64,000 nt of DNA from an uncultured Oxalobacteraceae bacterium (GTDB taxonomy: Bacteria; Pseudomonadota; Gammaproteobacteria; Burkholderiales; Burkholderiaceae). Made by a program: the position numbers and the translations under genes. This document shows positions 8,952 to 18,116 of the stretch, piece by piece (the stretch's first letter is position 1; each line of letters begins with the position of its first letter). The notes under the pieces are model-generated. The model was not told the DNA's origin. It saw only the letters and a list, made by a program, of their open reading frames with translations, and searched no databases. The stretch is from the NCBI GenBank assembly GCA_946479255.1, contig CAMLFK010000002.1, positions 1-64,000 on the forward strand. Reading direction: 5' to 3'.

Positions 8952-9114
8952 CTAGTGTCCTGAGTTGGAAGTTCGTTGCTTATAAATGTTCCGAAATCGC
9001 CGGGAGGCAAGGAACAAAAGCGGAGCAAGGCTGGGGCCTTGCGAGCATTTTTGACGCAGCATCGCGGCGATTCTCGGAATATTTATGCAACGAACTTTTA
9101 ACTCAGGACACTAG
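8952..9114. mobile_element. MITE-like element with 50-bp terminal inverted repeats
   Basis: The 163-bp segment begins and ends with CTAG. Its arms (8952-9001 and 9066-9114) are inverted repeats that match perfectly over the outer 15 bases (ctagtgtcctgagtt) and at roughly 90 percent overall, with three mismatches and small gaps. A smaller hairpin (gcaaggc / gccttgc) lies near the centre. There is no coding capacity. This is the structure of a non-autonomous element. It ends five bases before the ATG of the MFS gene, so it supplies that gene's 5' leader. Confidence 0.75.
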
Positions 9115-9119
9115 AGCTG

Positions 9120-10373
9120 ATGCACAAAGACAGCTTGTCCCTGCCCCTCCCCACGCCCGCCCGGCGTGCCCGGGTACCGCTGTCCCGGCCGCTTCGGCAT
9201 GCGCGCTACCGGCATCTGTGGATTGCCAATCTGATCTCAAACCTGGGCACCTGGACCCAGAGTTTCGCTTCGGCCTGGCTGATCGCCAGCATGGCGGGCT
9301 CGGCCACCGCGAGCTCGCTGGTGCAGACCGCCGCCTACGTGCCGATCTTCCTGTTCGCCCTGTTCGCCGGCGTGATCGCCGACGCGGTCGAGCGGCCCCG
9401 CTTTCTCTTTTTCTGCAATCTTTTCATGGCGGTGCCTGCCTGCCTGATGGCGCTCCTGGTCATCAGCGGCAAGGCCACGCCCGCGCCGATCTTGCTGCTG
9501 ACCTTTTGCCTGGGCACAGGGTCGGCCTTCATGTGGCCTGCATGGCAAGCTTCGATGACCGGGCTGATCGATGCGGACGAAGTGGAGTCGGCCGCGACAC
9601 TCAACAATCTGAGCTACAACGTCGCCGCCATCGTCGGCCCCGCGCTCGGTGGCCTGCTGTTCAACTGGATCGGCCCCGGCGCCCTGTTCTTCGCCAACGC
9701 CCTGAGTTTCATCGGCCTCTTGAGCGTGTACTGGAGCTGGTGGCGCGAGGGCACGCCGCAGCCGGCGAGCCGCATCGAATTTCGCAGCAGCCTGCGCCAT
9801 GGCCTGGCCAGTGCGCTCGGCTGCGCACGCTACCGTTGCATCCTCATCAACGTATGCACGGTGTTCTTTGCCTCCATCGCCTTCGCCGCCCTGTTGCCGG
9901 TGCTGGTGAAAAACGTGCTGCGCATGGATTCCGGCGCGTTCGGTTTGCTGATGGGCAGCCTCGGCGCGGGCGCGGTGCTGGGCGCGTGCGTATTGCCGAG
10001 CATTCGCATGCGGATCGGCAAGACACGGCTGCTGTCCTGCGCCCTGCTGGTCTACGGCCTGATGCTGGTAATCATGCCGTTCACCCGCTCGCTGTTGCTG
10101 CTGGTTCCACTGATTGTGGCTGGCGGCATGGCCTGGTCGGCCACGGTGTCGACCATGAATGCCGCCGCCCAGTTGGCCTTCCCCGCTGAAATCCGGGCGC
10201 GCACCTTGTCGATTTATCTGTTTGTCATGGCCGCCGGTTATACAGCCGGCAGCCTGGTCTGGGGCCGGGTGGCCGACGCGGTCGGCGTACAAGCGGCCCT
10301 GGCCACGGCCGGCACTTGCGTCCTTCTCAATGCGCTGCTGCTCGCCAATGGAAAGCGGAAAAACGCCATCTGA
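9120..10373 (+). CDS. MFS transporter (DUF894/enterobactin-exporter type)
   Basis: The 417-residue product has about twelve hydrophobic segments. Its first motif, RHLWIANLISNLGTWTQSFA, is typical of the MFS_3/DUF894 drug- and siderophore-exporter group. The Walker-like loop between helices 2 and 3 reads GVIADAVERPRFLF. The substrate is unknown. The ATG follows the MITE-like repeat by five bases. The only SD-like sequence (AGGA at 9105-9108) is inside the repeat, so expression may have been remodelled by the insertion. It interrupts an otherwise signalling/cell-wall block and may have no functional link to it. Confidence 0.88.
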   Translation: MHKDSLSLPLPTPARRARVPLSRPLRHARYRHLWIANLISNLGTWTQSFASAWLIASMAGSATASSLVQTAAYVPIFLFALFAGVIADAVERPRFLFFCNLFMAVPACLMALLVISGKATPAPILLLTFCLGTGSAFMWPAWQASMTGLIDADEVESAATLNNLSYNVAAIVGPALGGLLFNWIGPGALFFANALSFIGLLSVYWSWWREGTPQPASRIEFRSSLRHGLASALGCARYRCILINVCTVFFASIAFAALLPVLVKNVLRMDSGAFGLLMGSLGAGAVLGACVLPSIRMRIGKTRLLSCALLVYGLMLVIMPFTRSLLLLVPLIVAGGMAWSATVSTMNAAAQLAFPAEIRARTLSIYLFVMAAGYTAGSLVWGRVADAVGVQAALATAGTCVLLNALLLANGKRKNAI

Positions 10374-10439
10374 TCGTGGCTTTGCCCGAACTGCTTTTCC
10401 GCTAAGCTGTCAGAATCGCCAACCAGTCCGTTTTTGCTC

Positions 10440-11360
10440 ATGACGTCTTCGCAACACCAGGATCGCTCCGAGCTACGCTTCGATGTCGCGGCCATCTCGC
10501 GCACCGGCGTGGGTCCGCTGGCGCGCACCGAAAATCAGGACAATTTCCTGATCATCGATGCGCACGGCATGGCGAGCTTCCTGCGCGACCAGCAGCGCTG
10601 CACGCAGCGCGTACCGGCATGGCCACAAGGCCACATGCGGGTGGCGGTGCTCGATGGCATGGGCGGGCACGGCCATGGGCGCGAAGCGGCGGAGGCCGTC
10701 GTTGCCGGCTTGCTGGAGATTCCGGCCTGCGCTACCGTTGCCGAGCTGGCGGAACAGCTGAACGTGCTGCATGCGCGCCTGCAACATGAATTCGCCGCCG
10801 GCAGCGTGGCCGACCGGCGCCCCGGCACCACGCTGACCATGCTCGACATTCCCGCGCAAGGGCCGGCGCTGCTATACCACGTGGGCGACTCGCGGCTTTA
10901 TAAGATCGCCGGCGGCAAGGTCGACGTATTGACGGTGGACCATGTACCGGCGACAGCGTTCGCCATGGAAGGCTTGCTCAGTGAGCGCGAGTGGTGGCTG
11001 CAGGTGCACGGCGAACACCGGCCGCAGATCGCCCAGGCCTTCATTCTCGGCAACGCTTTCGACGATCCGATGATGCTCAGCGATCCCTTGCACGCCTTGT
11101 CGGCCTCGAACTTACCGCCTTTCCTTCGGCACTTGCCCGACCGCCGTCCGCTGACCCTCGAAGCGGACGCAGTCTATCTGCTGGCCAGCGACGGCTTCTG
11201 GTCATGCGCCGATCCGCTGGCCATGGTGGCGCGCTGGCCGGGCCTGCTGTCGGGTAAGGCAAGCGCACAAGAAATGGCCGAGGCCCTGTTCGCCGCGATG
11301 GAGGACGCCGAGCCCGGCTTCCTGCATCCGGACAATCTCACGGCCATCGTCATAAAATGA
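10440..11360 (+). CDS. PP2C-family Ser/Thr protein phosphatase
   Basis: The 306-residue phosphatase shows the PP2C metal and catalytic motifs in order: RTENQD (about 29), DGMGGHGHG (about 77), GTTLT (about 127), HVGDSRLY (about 145), LASDGFW (about 245) and DNLTAIVI at the C-terminus. All four acidic metal positions are present, so it should be active. There is no membrane segment, unlike mycobacterial PstP. It is the natural antagonist of the kinases at 3696 and 13525. The ATG at 10440 is preferred over an upstream TTG; the SD is weak. It stands 66 bp after the MFS gene and 110 bp before the FHA gene, in the same direction. Confidence 0.92.
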   Translation: MTSSQHQDRSELRFDVAAISRTGVGPLARTENQDNFLIIDAHGMASFLRDQQRCTQRVPAWPQGHMRVAVLDGMGGHGHGREAAEAVVAGLLEIPACATVAELAEQLNVLHARLQHEFAAGSVADRRPGTTLTMLDIPAQGPALLYHVGDSRLYKIAGGKVDVLTVDHVPATAFAMEGLLSEREWWLQVHGEHRPQIAQAFILGNAFDDPMMLSDPLHALSASNLPPFLRHLPDRRPLTLEADAVYLLASDGFWSCADPLAMVARWPGLLSGKASAQEMAEALFAAMEDAEPGFLHPDNLTAIVIK

Positions 11361-11470
11361 CAACACTTAATTCCCATATGAAAATCATATTGCACGGAAA
11401 CGTATTTTGAATGCCGGGCTGCACAAAAACCAAGTAAGCTCGCAGTAACACATACAGGCTGAAAATCGCT

Positions 11471-13015
11471 ATGAAAAAGTGCAGTAATCCCGCTCATCCG
11501 CATTGCACACTCTGGGTCATGCCAGGGGAGGATGCCTGCGCGAGCGGACATGCGCAGCAGGCCAGCCCAAAAACCACACCCCCTACAAGTTACGAGCTGA
11601 TCAGCGCGCTACGCAAGAGCCGCCCCAAGGACGGCTCGATTGCTACGCCGTTCGCCTTGCCGAGCATGCCATTGACGCCACCGCGCCATGTCGCGGTGCG
11701 GGCAGTCGACGAGCAGCAGCCGCACCTGCACATCAGCGGTTTCGATCCGCGTGCGGCGGGCGGACGGCAAAACATCAAAGTGGAGTTGCGCGGCATGCCG
11801 GAAGCTTGCTGTGCGCTGCTGACCATGCAGCTGCAATCGGCGCTGATTCCCGGCGGCACGGCACGGCATACCCTGGTGCGCACCTTGCGTGGCGACTGGC
11901 GCGCCCTGTTCATTGAATTTTCCTCGCGCGACAAAGAGCACGGGCAATACCGCATCGACGTCGAGCTGTTCAGCCAAGACGCAGGCCGGGTCGACCGCAA
12001 GTGGGTATCCACCATGGTGATCCTGGTGCCGCGGCCCGATGCGAGCCTGACCGACATTCACCAGACTTTTCTGTCTACCCATAAAAACGTGCGCGTGATG
12101 GCGGACGACGCTTCGATTGCCCGAGTGAACGCCCAAGCCGCCGGGCGGCTGGACATCGACGTGCACGCGCGCAATGCCTCGATTGCCAACCTGAACCTGG
12201 ATGCGAAGCCGGGCAAGGTCGACCTCGGCTTCTCGACCATCGCCTGGGACGAAGACCTGGTTGAAATCGACCTGCCGCCGCAAGCGGTGCCGCACCAGTT
12301 TCCAAGCACGGCCGCCTGCCTCGTCAATGCCGCGCCGGAATCCGGCGCCCAGCGCCAGATCCGCCTGTTCGCCCTGGCCGACTGCGTGCTCGGGCGTTTC
12401 GAACTGTACGATCCCGATGCCGACGTCTTGCTGACGCACTACGGTGAAGACGGCCAGGACCGTGATGGACTCACCCGCCGCTTGTCAGGGCGGCACGCGG
12501 TGATCCGCCGTGGCGCGCATGGTGTCGAAATCGAGGATGTGTCGCGCTACGGCATCTTGCTCGACGGCGTATGGCCGGGCAAGAACAAACCGGTGCCCTT
12601 GCGGCTCGGCATGCGCATTGAATTCACCGCGAGCATCAAAGGGATTGTCGTGATGAGCGTGACCGCGCTGATGCCGCATGGGGTCATGCTGCATCGTCTG
12701 GACGAAGGCGCTCACGCGGAATGCTTTTACCTGCTTGAGCCAGGCCAGCATCCGGGCTATCCGCTCTCCCCCTTCGGCGCCGCCCCAGTTGCCGCGGTGA
12801 TGCCGATTATCTTCCACCAGAACGGTGGTTTCTGGCACCTCGACCCCGCCAGCGGCAAGGAAACGCCGCTGGAGCCGGCGACCCAGCTCGACCGCCTGTG
12901 CCAGATGCCGCAGCACACGCGTTTCGCTGCGGAACCATATCCGGAATGCTGGATCGTGCGCACGGCCCTCAAGCAGGTGAACGCCGCTTACCTTACCGAG
13001 ATGTACACGGCCTGA
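11471..13015 (+). CDS. FHA-domain protein with N-terminal Cys/His cluster
   Basis: The 514-residue protein starts with a putative zinc-binding segment (C4, C12, C23, H27 among CSNPAHPHCTLW and CASGH). A middle region of about 270 residues is unrecognised. The FHA domain occupies about residues 300-400: VLGRFELYD, LSGRHAVIRR with the phosphothreonine-reading Ser-x-x-His, IEDVSRYGILLDG, and LRLGMRIEF. Another 115 residues follow. FHA domains recognise phosphothreonine, so this is the likely reader of the local kinases. It is the last gene of the plus block, meeting the minus block tail to tail. Confidence 0.88.
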   Translation: MKKCSNPAHPHCTLWVMPGEDACASGHAQQASPKTTPPTSYELISALRKSRPKDGSIATPFALPSMPLTPPRHVAVRAVDEQQPHLHISGFDPRAAGGRQNIKVELRGMPEACCALLTMQLQSALIPGGTARHTLVRTLRGDWRALFIEFSSRDKEHGQYRIDVELFSQDAGRVDRKWVSTMVILVPRPDASLTDIHQTFLSTHKNVRVMADDASIARVNAQAAGRLDIDVHARNASIANLNLDAKPGKVDLGFSTIAWDEDLVEIDLPPQAVPHQFPSTAACLVNAAPESGAQRQIRLFALADCVLGRFELYDPDADVLLTHYGEDGQDRDGLTRRLSGRHAVIRRGAHGVEIEDVSRYGILLDGVWPGKNKPVPLRLGMRIEFTASIKGIVVMSVTALMPHGVMLHRLDEGAHAECFYLLEPGQHPGYPLSPFGAAPVAAVMPIIFHQNGGFWHLDPASGKETPLEPATQLDRLCQMPQHTRFAAEPYPECWIVRTALKQVNAAYLTEMYTA

Positions 13016-13039
13016 CGGCCGTCGCGCGCCTCACGCTGC

Positions 13040-13147
13040 TTACCCAGAAGGCGCCAGCACCAGGAACACCAGGCCAGTGCCGATGAGCAATGCCGCCTCC
13101 AGTGCAAACACGATAGCCGGGATACGAACTTCTTCTGGAATGTGCAT
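13040..13147 (-). CDS. Putative 35-residue single-pass membrane peptide
   Basis: An ATG at 13147 preceded by AGCAGGCAG opens a 35-codon frame. It encodes MHIPEEVRIPAIVFALEA followed by a continuous hydrophobic stretch ending LVFLVLAPSG. A short acidic head followed by one transmembrane helix is typical of small bacterial membrane proteins. It lies between the convergent blocks, downstream of the kinase-SUMF1 gene on the same strand but 377 bp away, so it probably has its own promoter in the AT-rich stretch at 13150-13200. No family is recognised. Coding status rests on composition and the start signal only. Confidence 0.45.
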   Translation of the reverse strand: MHIPEEVRIPAIVFALEAALLIGTGLVFLVLAPSG

Positions 13148-13524
13148 GATCTGCCTGCTTTCAGAAAAGTTTACAAAAAAGTACACAATTCTTAGTTTAC
13201 TTTTCCTTCCTGCCCCGAACCGTCCTGCGGACCGTATTCGTCTCTGACAGGCGTTACTTTCCCGCCTACTTACGGCGAAATGCCGTTCGCAGTGCCGAAC
13301 ATCGCCATTCGACTCGCCACGGGTAGCGCACTTCGGCTGCAAGATCGAATTGCTGCACCGGTTGCGAACCGTATAAACCGAAAAACTTTAGTGCTTCCAT
13401 CAGCAAGTCCAATCGACACCGCTTGGTTTTCGTGGTGGAGAAGACCTAGTAGATTCGCACTGTAGCTTAGAGTGCATTGGCAGGTGCAAAGTTCACTCAA
13501 CAAGGTTCGATCAATTTAAAGCTG
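13148..13524. other. Intergenic stretch between convergent blocks
   Basis: This 377-bp stretch contains no gene I can support well. Its left end (13150-13200) is AT-rich and could hold the promoter of the small membrane peptide gene. On the minus strand a 44-codon frame (13400 to 13266) begins MEALKFFGLYGSQPVQQFDL and ends FRRK. Its composition is protein-like but there is no convincing ribosome binding site, so it may be a gene remnant. No strong terminator hairpin with a T-run was found for either convergent block. Confidence 0.3.
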
Positions 13525-15789
13525 TCACGGCAGGTCGCGCGCCACCCGGAAGCCGACGATGTCGTTCGACAAGGCCGCTGAAAATCCATTGCGCAGCGCC
13601 GAGCGGAGATAGCGCGGGTTATAAAGCCACGAACCGCCGCGCAGAATACGGCGGGCCTGGTCGCCGCCCTCTTCCCACGCCCGCCCATCGGCCGGCGCTC
13701 CTTCGTAGTTCTCGTGCACCGTGTCCTGCACCCACTCCCACACATTGCCGTGCATGTCGTACAAGCCCCATGGGTTCGGCGCGAAGGTATGCACCGGCGT
13801 GGTGCCCTGGCGGTACGGTCCCTTGGGACTGCCGTTGTAGGTATAGTTGCCGTCGTAATTGGCCAGCTCCGGCGAGATGCCGTCACCAAAGCTGAATGCC
13901 GTCTTGGTGCCGGCGCGGCAGCAGTACTCCCACTCCGCCTCGCTCGGCAAGCGGTAGCGCTGGCCGGTCTGTTCGCTCAGCCAGTGCACATAGCGCTGGG
14001 CGTCGTGCCAGGTCACGCCCACCACCGGATGCTCGTCGGTCTGGCGAAAGCCCGGCGCCGCCCAGTTGACTTCACCGAAGCTTTGCCAGCCGGTGGCCAG
14101 CACGAATGCGCGCCATTCGCCTACCGTGACGGGGTAACGGCCCAGTGCCAGTGGCCGCTCGATGCCGACCCAGTGCTGCGGACCCTCGCGGTCCAGCCAC
14201 GATTTCTGCGAACCGGCCCCCATGGCGATCTTGCGCTCATGCTCGGGTGAACCCATCTGGAAGCGCCCGGTCGGGATCAGCACCAGCTGCGGGCCGGTAT
14301 TGGTCCCGTCCAGGAAGCGGTCGCGCAGCACGCCGTCGGCGTCGGCAACCGGCTTGACCGGCACGGCGGACGGCGTGGACGGTGCAGCCGGAGATGAAAC
14401 ACTCGGCGCATCCAGCTCGGCAGCGTTACGCGCCGCCAGTTCTTCGCGCGCGCGCTGCTGCTCCGCGCGATAAGCGGCGGCCGCCTTGGCTTGCATCGCC
14501 TTGCGCTGCTGCTCTTCCTTGGCCAGGCGGGCCGCTTCGGCATCGGCTTGGCGCCGGGCCAGCAGCTGCTGGCGCAAGGCTTCCTTGCGTTCGCGCCGCT
14601 GCGCTTCCTGTTCGGCGCGCTCAATTGCTTCCTTTTCCCTGCGCTGCTTCTCGCGCGCCGCCTGGGCAACGGCCGCAGCTTCCGCCTCGGCCTTGCGCTG
14701 CACGGCCAACAGCCGCGCGCGCTGTTCCTGAGCCACCCGTTCGGCCGCCTCGCGCGCGGCGATTTCCTCAAGCGTGGGGCCAACGGCCGTGCGCAGCGCC
14801 TCCAGCAAGGCGGCCACCGTGGGCGGACGCGCTTCCGGCGCAAAGGCAAAGCCGCTTTGCAGCACCTCCCACTGGCGATCGGTCAGCGCGGCCGGCTTGG
14901 CCGGGTGATGGGCGGCGCTGCGCACGCCGTCGAAGGGCACGCGCCCCTCGACCATCTGATAAATCATCACCGCCACCGCATACACGTCCAGCGCCTGGCT
15001 GGGCTGGCGCTGATGGGTTCCGGCTTCTGGCGCCCGGTAGCCCGTGGTGCCGGAACTGCCAGGCGCCTCGATGCCGAAACTGCTGGCGGCGCTGCGCGAG
15101 CGCGCGGCGATGCCGAAATCGAGCAGCTTGACCTCGCCTTTTTTGGTGACGAACACATTGCCCGGCTTGATATCGCGGTGCACCAGCCGGTGCTTGTCCC
15201 ACGCGTATTGCAAGGCGTCGGCAACCGGCGCGAGCAGCTCGTGCACCCGCGCCAGCGGCAACGCGCCTTCGCGCGCCAGCAGCGTGTCCAGGTCCTCGCC
15301 CTCCAGGCACTCCATAATGAGAAAATAGCTGCTGGTGGCCGGGTCCTGCGCCCATTCATAGACCCGCACGATGTGTTCGTGCGCCAGGCGGCGCGCCTGG
15401 GTCGCTTCTTCCACCAGCAGGCGCGCGTGGCTGGCCGAGAGCGTCATCTGGGGCGGCAGGATCTTGAGCGCCACCATCGAGCTATGTCCCAGCTCGGCTT
15501 CGGTGGCCAGGTCGATGGCCTGCCATACCTGGCCCATGCCGCCGTGCGCCAGCAGTCGCTCCAGCCGGTAGCGGCGGTTCTGCGGGCCGATTTCCTGGCC
15601 TGGCATCAGGCCGATTTCGGTGCCCTGGCGAATGCGGATGGACGGCACGATGGGCGTGGCGCTGCCTCCCGGCGGTGCGTACTCCGCATCCAGGATGGCA
15701 TTCTTGCGCACGTCGAACTCCTGCTGGCTTAACAAGCCGTCTTCGTGCAGGGCGCGCAGTTCGCGGATCTTATCTCTGGCCGTTTGCAT
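13525..15789 (-). CDS. SHOCT - Ser/Thr kinase - coiled coil - SUMF1-like fusion protein
   Basis: The 754-residue product has four parts. Residues 5-38 are SHOCT-like (RELRALHEDGLLSQQEF). A complete Hanks kinase fills about 74-335 with K109, HRD (about 204), DFG (about 224) and a GTTGYRAPE activation segment. An Ala/Glu/Arg-rich coiled coil covers about 345-475. A SUMF1/FGE-like C-type-lectin-fold domain covers about 500-754 (LIPTGRFQMGS, LPSEAEWEYCCRAG, MHGNVWEWVQD, LRGGSW, GFRVARD). The Cys pair needed by true formylglycine-generating enzymes is not seen near the end, so binding rather than oxidation is likely. The ATG at 15789 has AAGGA upstream. The gene follows the SPFH gene by 32 bp. Confidence 0.92.
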   Translation of the reverse strand: MQTARDKIRELRALHEDGLLSQQEFDVRKNAILDAEYAPPGGSATPIVPSIRIRQGTEIGLMPGQEIGPQNRRYRLERLLAHGGMGQVWQAIDLATEAELGHSSMVALKILPPQMTLSASHARLLVEEATQARRLAHEHIVRVYEWAQDPATSSYFLIMECLEGEDLDTLLAREGALPLARVHELLAPVADALQYAWDKHRLVHRDIKPGNVFVTKKGEVKLLDFGIAARSRSAASSFGIEAPGSSGTTGYRAPEAGTHQRQPSQALDVYAVAVMIYQMVEGRVPFDGVRSAAHHPAKPAALTDRQWEVLQSGFAFAPEARPPTVAALLEALRTAVGPTLEEIAAREAAERVAQEQRARLLAVQRKAEAEAAAVAQAAREKQRREKEAIERAEQEAQRRERKEALRQQLLARRQADAEAARLAKEEQQRKAMQAKAAAAYRAEQQRAREELAARNAAELDAPSVSSPAAPSTPSAVPVKPVADADGVLRDRFLDGTNTGPQLVLIPTGRFQMGSPEHERKIAMGAGSQKSWLDREGPQHWVGIERPLALGRYPVTVGEWRAFVLATGWQSFGEVNWAAPGFRQTDEHPVVGVTWHDAQRYVHWLSEQTGQRYRLPSEAEWEYCCRAGTKTAFSFGDGISPELANYDGNYTYNGSPKGPYRQGTTPVHTFAPNPWGLYDMHGNVWEWVQDTVHENYEGAPADGRAWEEGGDQARRILRGGSWLYNPRYLRSALRNGFSAALSNDIVGFRVARDLP

Positions 15790-15821
15790 CTGTCCTTGCT
15801 GTTGCTTACTTTTCAAATCCT

Positions 15822-18038
15822 TCAGGCTTGAAGCGCCGCGCCGCAAATGGCGCAAAAGCGGTCGTCCGGTCCGCTTGCATGGCCGTTCGGGCAGTGGCGC
15901 CGGGCGGGTGCGGCATGGCGATGGTGTACCTGGCCCACGGCCTGTGCCACCGAGTTCAAAGCCGTCTTGTTGACATCGTTCTGCATGCGCAACAGGTCCA
16001 GCTGATGGCGCCGTTCGTCCGCCAGCTGGGTGTCGCGCTGCTGACGCTCGCGCTCCACCTGCGCTTGCGCTTCGCGCGCCGCCTCGGCCGGGCTCACGCC
16101 ATGCGCGGCAGCCACCACGCCCGACAAGGCGGCCAGCTGCTCGGCGCTCATGCCCGCATGGACCTGGGTTTTCATGTAATCGGCCAGCACCGCAGCATTG
16201 GGCGCCGCTGCCAGCGCCAGTTTGGCGGTGTCGCTCATCGCCCCAAGGCTTTCGGCCCGGGCGATTTCGATGCGCGCCATCTCAGCGACGTGGCTCATCT
16301 GCGCAAAGCGCTCTTCGCGCGCATGTTCGAGCTGGCGCAGCTCCTGCTGCCACTGGGCTTCCTGCTGCTGCTGGCGCAGCGCGTGGCGCTGCTGTTCGCC
16401 TTCAAGCGCGATCTGCTGCGTCTGGCGCGCATGCACGCCATCGGCTTCAATGGTCCGCAGCAGCTTCTCGTGCTGGGCGATGGCGTCCTGCTGGGCGCCG
16501 CCGCGTTTCATGTCCTCGATTTTCTGATTGACCTGCTCGACGTCGGCGCGCCCGCCCGCATCCTTGAGCGAGCCGGTACGCAGCAGTTCGCGTTTCTTTT
16601 CCAAAGCCAGTTCATCTTCCCATTCGGCGATGCGCTGGGCTTCGCGCTTGCGCGCCGCGCTCGCCAACGCCAGTGCGTCGATCTCGGCCTGGTGCTGTTC
16701 CTGCTCGATCTGCGCAAGCCGTCGCGCGGCGGCCTGCTCGCTCTGGTGCAGGCGGGCCAGTTCGGCGCGCTTACGGCTCTCGTCCTCGATCAGGAGCGCC
16801 TGCGCGATCTTGTTCTGGATCTGCTGCTGAAGCAACTGGTGCGAGAAGCGCTGCTGCGTCAACTGGCGCTGTTCGAGCGCGCCCTGATGGGCGATCTCCA
16901 GTTCGGTGTGCATGTGGATCTGAGCCAGCTGGCGCAGGTGTTCCCATTCCGCGTTCTGGTCGGCGCGTGCGGCGCCTTTCTTGGCCAGTTCGTGTTCCAG
17001 CTCGGCCACGGCTTCGCCGGCGCCGCGCTCGAGCGCTTCCTTGCGGCTGCGCGACTCGGCGATGCGGCCGTACAGGTCGATCTCGCGCGCGCGCAGCGCC
17101 TGCATGCGCTCCGCGTTCTGGAGGCTCAGGGTGGCTTTCTCGATGCTTTCGTCCTGGCGCAGTTCCTGGCGCCGGTAGCGCAGGCGCGTCTCCTGCTCTT
17201 CGCGCCACAGGCGCTGCCATTCCTCGTCGTTGTACAGCTGGTCGATATGTTTGGCATGCTCAAGCTGCACGTGGCGCTCGTCGGCCACCAGCCACAGGCT
17301 GCCGAGACGGGCCCGGTTGGCGTCGAATTTATCGTGGCGCAGCGCCAGCGTCTCGACCTGTACCGCGGCCAGGCCGAACTGCGCCAGCCGCATCTTGAGC
17401 GCGCCTTGCAGGCGCTCGTCGAACTGGTCGCGCAGCTGGGGATTGGCCGCCATGTCGCGCAGCGACTGCGCGGCGGTGAACTCGGCGGCGATCTGGCGCA
17501 CCGACGGGCGCAGCAGTTCGCGCAGCTGGCCGGTGGTCACCGTGCCGGGCATGGTCATGAAGTGGCGCGCAAACGCGCTGACCTGCTCGATCTTGACGCT
17601 GACGGTCAGCCTGGCCGACAGCTGCAGGTGTTCGGCGCTGGGCAGCTCATCGAGTTCGAACTGCACCGGCAAGGGCGAGGTGCGGGTGATCAGGATCTCC
17701 GCGTGCTGGTCGCGCAGCAGGTTATTGAGGCGGCTGAAAAAACCTTCGATCTCGTACTCGCCTTGCGGCACTTCGGTGGCTTTTTCGCCTTGCAGGATGT
17801 AGGCGCGGGTGGTGGCCGGCACACGCAGGGTCTTGACGAACAGGCCCGAAAGCTCGCGCACGCCGAAAAACACCGCCAGTTCGTCGGGCGCCGGCACCCA
17901 GCGGTTCTCGCGCAGTACCGGCTCGCTGCGCGGCGCGCCGACGATCATGCCGCAGCGCGTGCAGTACTGCGCGTCCCCCGCGTTTTTATGCTCGCAACGC
18001 GCACATTTGATACCGCCAAACCCAAACATCTGGAACAT
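15822..18038 (-). CDS. SPFH-domain protein with zinc ribbons at both ends and long coiled coil
   Basis: The 738-residue product begins with a zinc ribbon (CARCEHKNAGDAQYCTRCG). An SPFH/band-7-like region spans about residues 45-250 (GEYEIEGFF, VTTGQLRELLRPSV, LAQFGLAAVQVETLAL). About 380 residues of Gln/Glu/Arg-rich coiled coil follow. A second ribbon closes the protein (CPNGHASGPDDRFCAICG). No transmembrane helix is evident. SPFH proteins form large oligomeric scaffolds at membranes. The ATG at 18038 has CAGGAG upstream; a TTG two codons earlier is less likely. It lies between an unknown gene and the kinase-SUMF1 gene, and could concentrate the kinase at a membrane site. Confidence 0.85.
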   Translation of the reverse strand: MFQMFGFGGIKCARCEHKNAGDAQYCTRCGMIVGAPRSEPVLRENRWVPAPDELAVFFGVRELSGLFVKTLRVPATTRAYILQGEKATEVPQGEYEIEGFFSRLNNLLRDQHAEILITRTSPLPVQFELDELPSAEHLQLSARLTVSVKIEQVSAFARHFMTMPGTVTTGQLRELLRPSVRQIAAEFTAAQSLRDMAANPQLRDQFDERLQGALKMRLAQFGLAAVQVETLALRHDKFDANRARLGSLWLVADERHVQLEHAKHIDQLYNDEEWQRLWREEQETRLRYRRQELRQDESIEKATLSLQNAERMQALRAREIDLYGRIAESRSRKEALERGAGEAVAELEHELAKKGAARADQNAEWEHLRQLAQIHMHTELEIAHQGALEQRQLTQQRFSHQLLQQQIQNKIAQALLIEDESRKRAELARLHQSEQAAARRLAQIEQEQHQAEIDALALASAARKREAQRIAEWEDELALEKKRELLRTGSLKDAGGRADVEQVNQKIEDMKRGGAQQDAIAQHEKLLRTIEADGVHARQTQQIALEGEQQRHALRQQQQEAQWQQELRQLEHAREERFAQMSHVAEMARIEIARAESLGAMSDTAKLALAAAPNAAVLADYMKTQVHAGMSAEQLAALSGVVAAAHGVSPAEAAREAQAQVERERQQRDTQLADERRHQLDLLRMQNDVNKTALNSVAQAVGQVHHRHAAPARRHCPNGHASGPDDRFCAICGAALQA

Positions 18039-18116
18039 AGCCAACTCCTGTTATTCGTCCGATTCTAGCAGGGCAAAAGCCACCCTGTGTTTCTTCGCGC
18101 TAGCCGTGCTCGATTG

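Noticed and set aside
13266..13400. A 44-codon minus-strand gene in the intergenic stretch
   Set aside because: The peptide looks protein-like but there is no convincing SD and no recognisable family; kept only as a note.
3696..15789. A type VI secretion threonine-phosphorylation module (PpkA/PppA/Fha)
   Set aside because: Kinase, PP2C and FHA genes are present, but no TssA-M, Hcp, VgrG, ClpV or TagF gene is in or next to the region; the SEDS and PBP genes point to cell-wall work.
15675..18068. A long plus-strand frame antisense to the SPFH gene
   Set aside because: Composition is that of a GC-rich shadow frame; the minus-strand gene has domain motifs and a good start.
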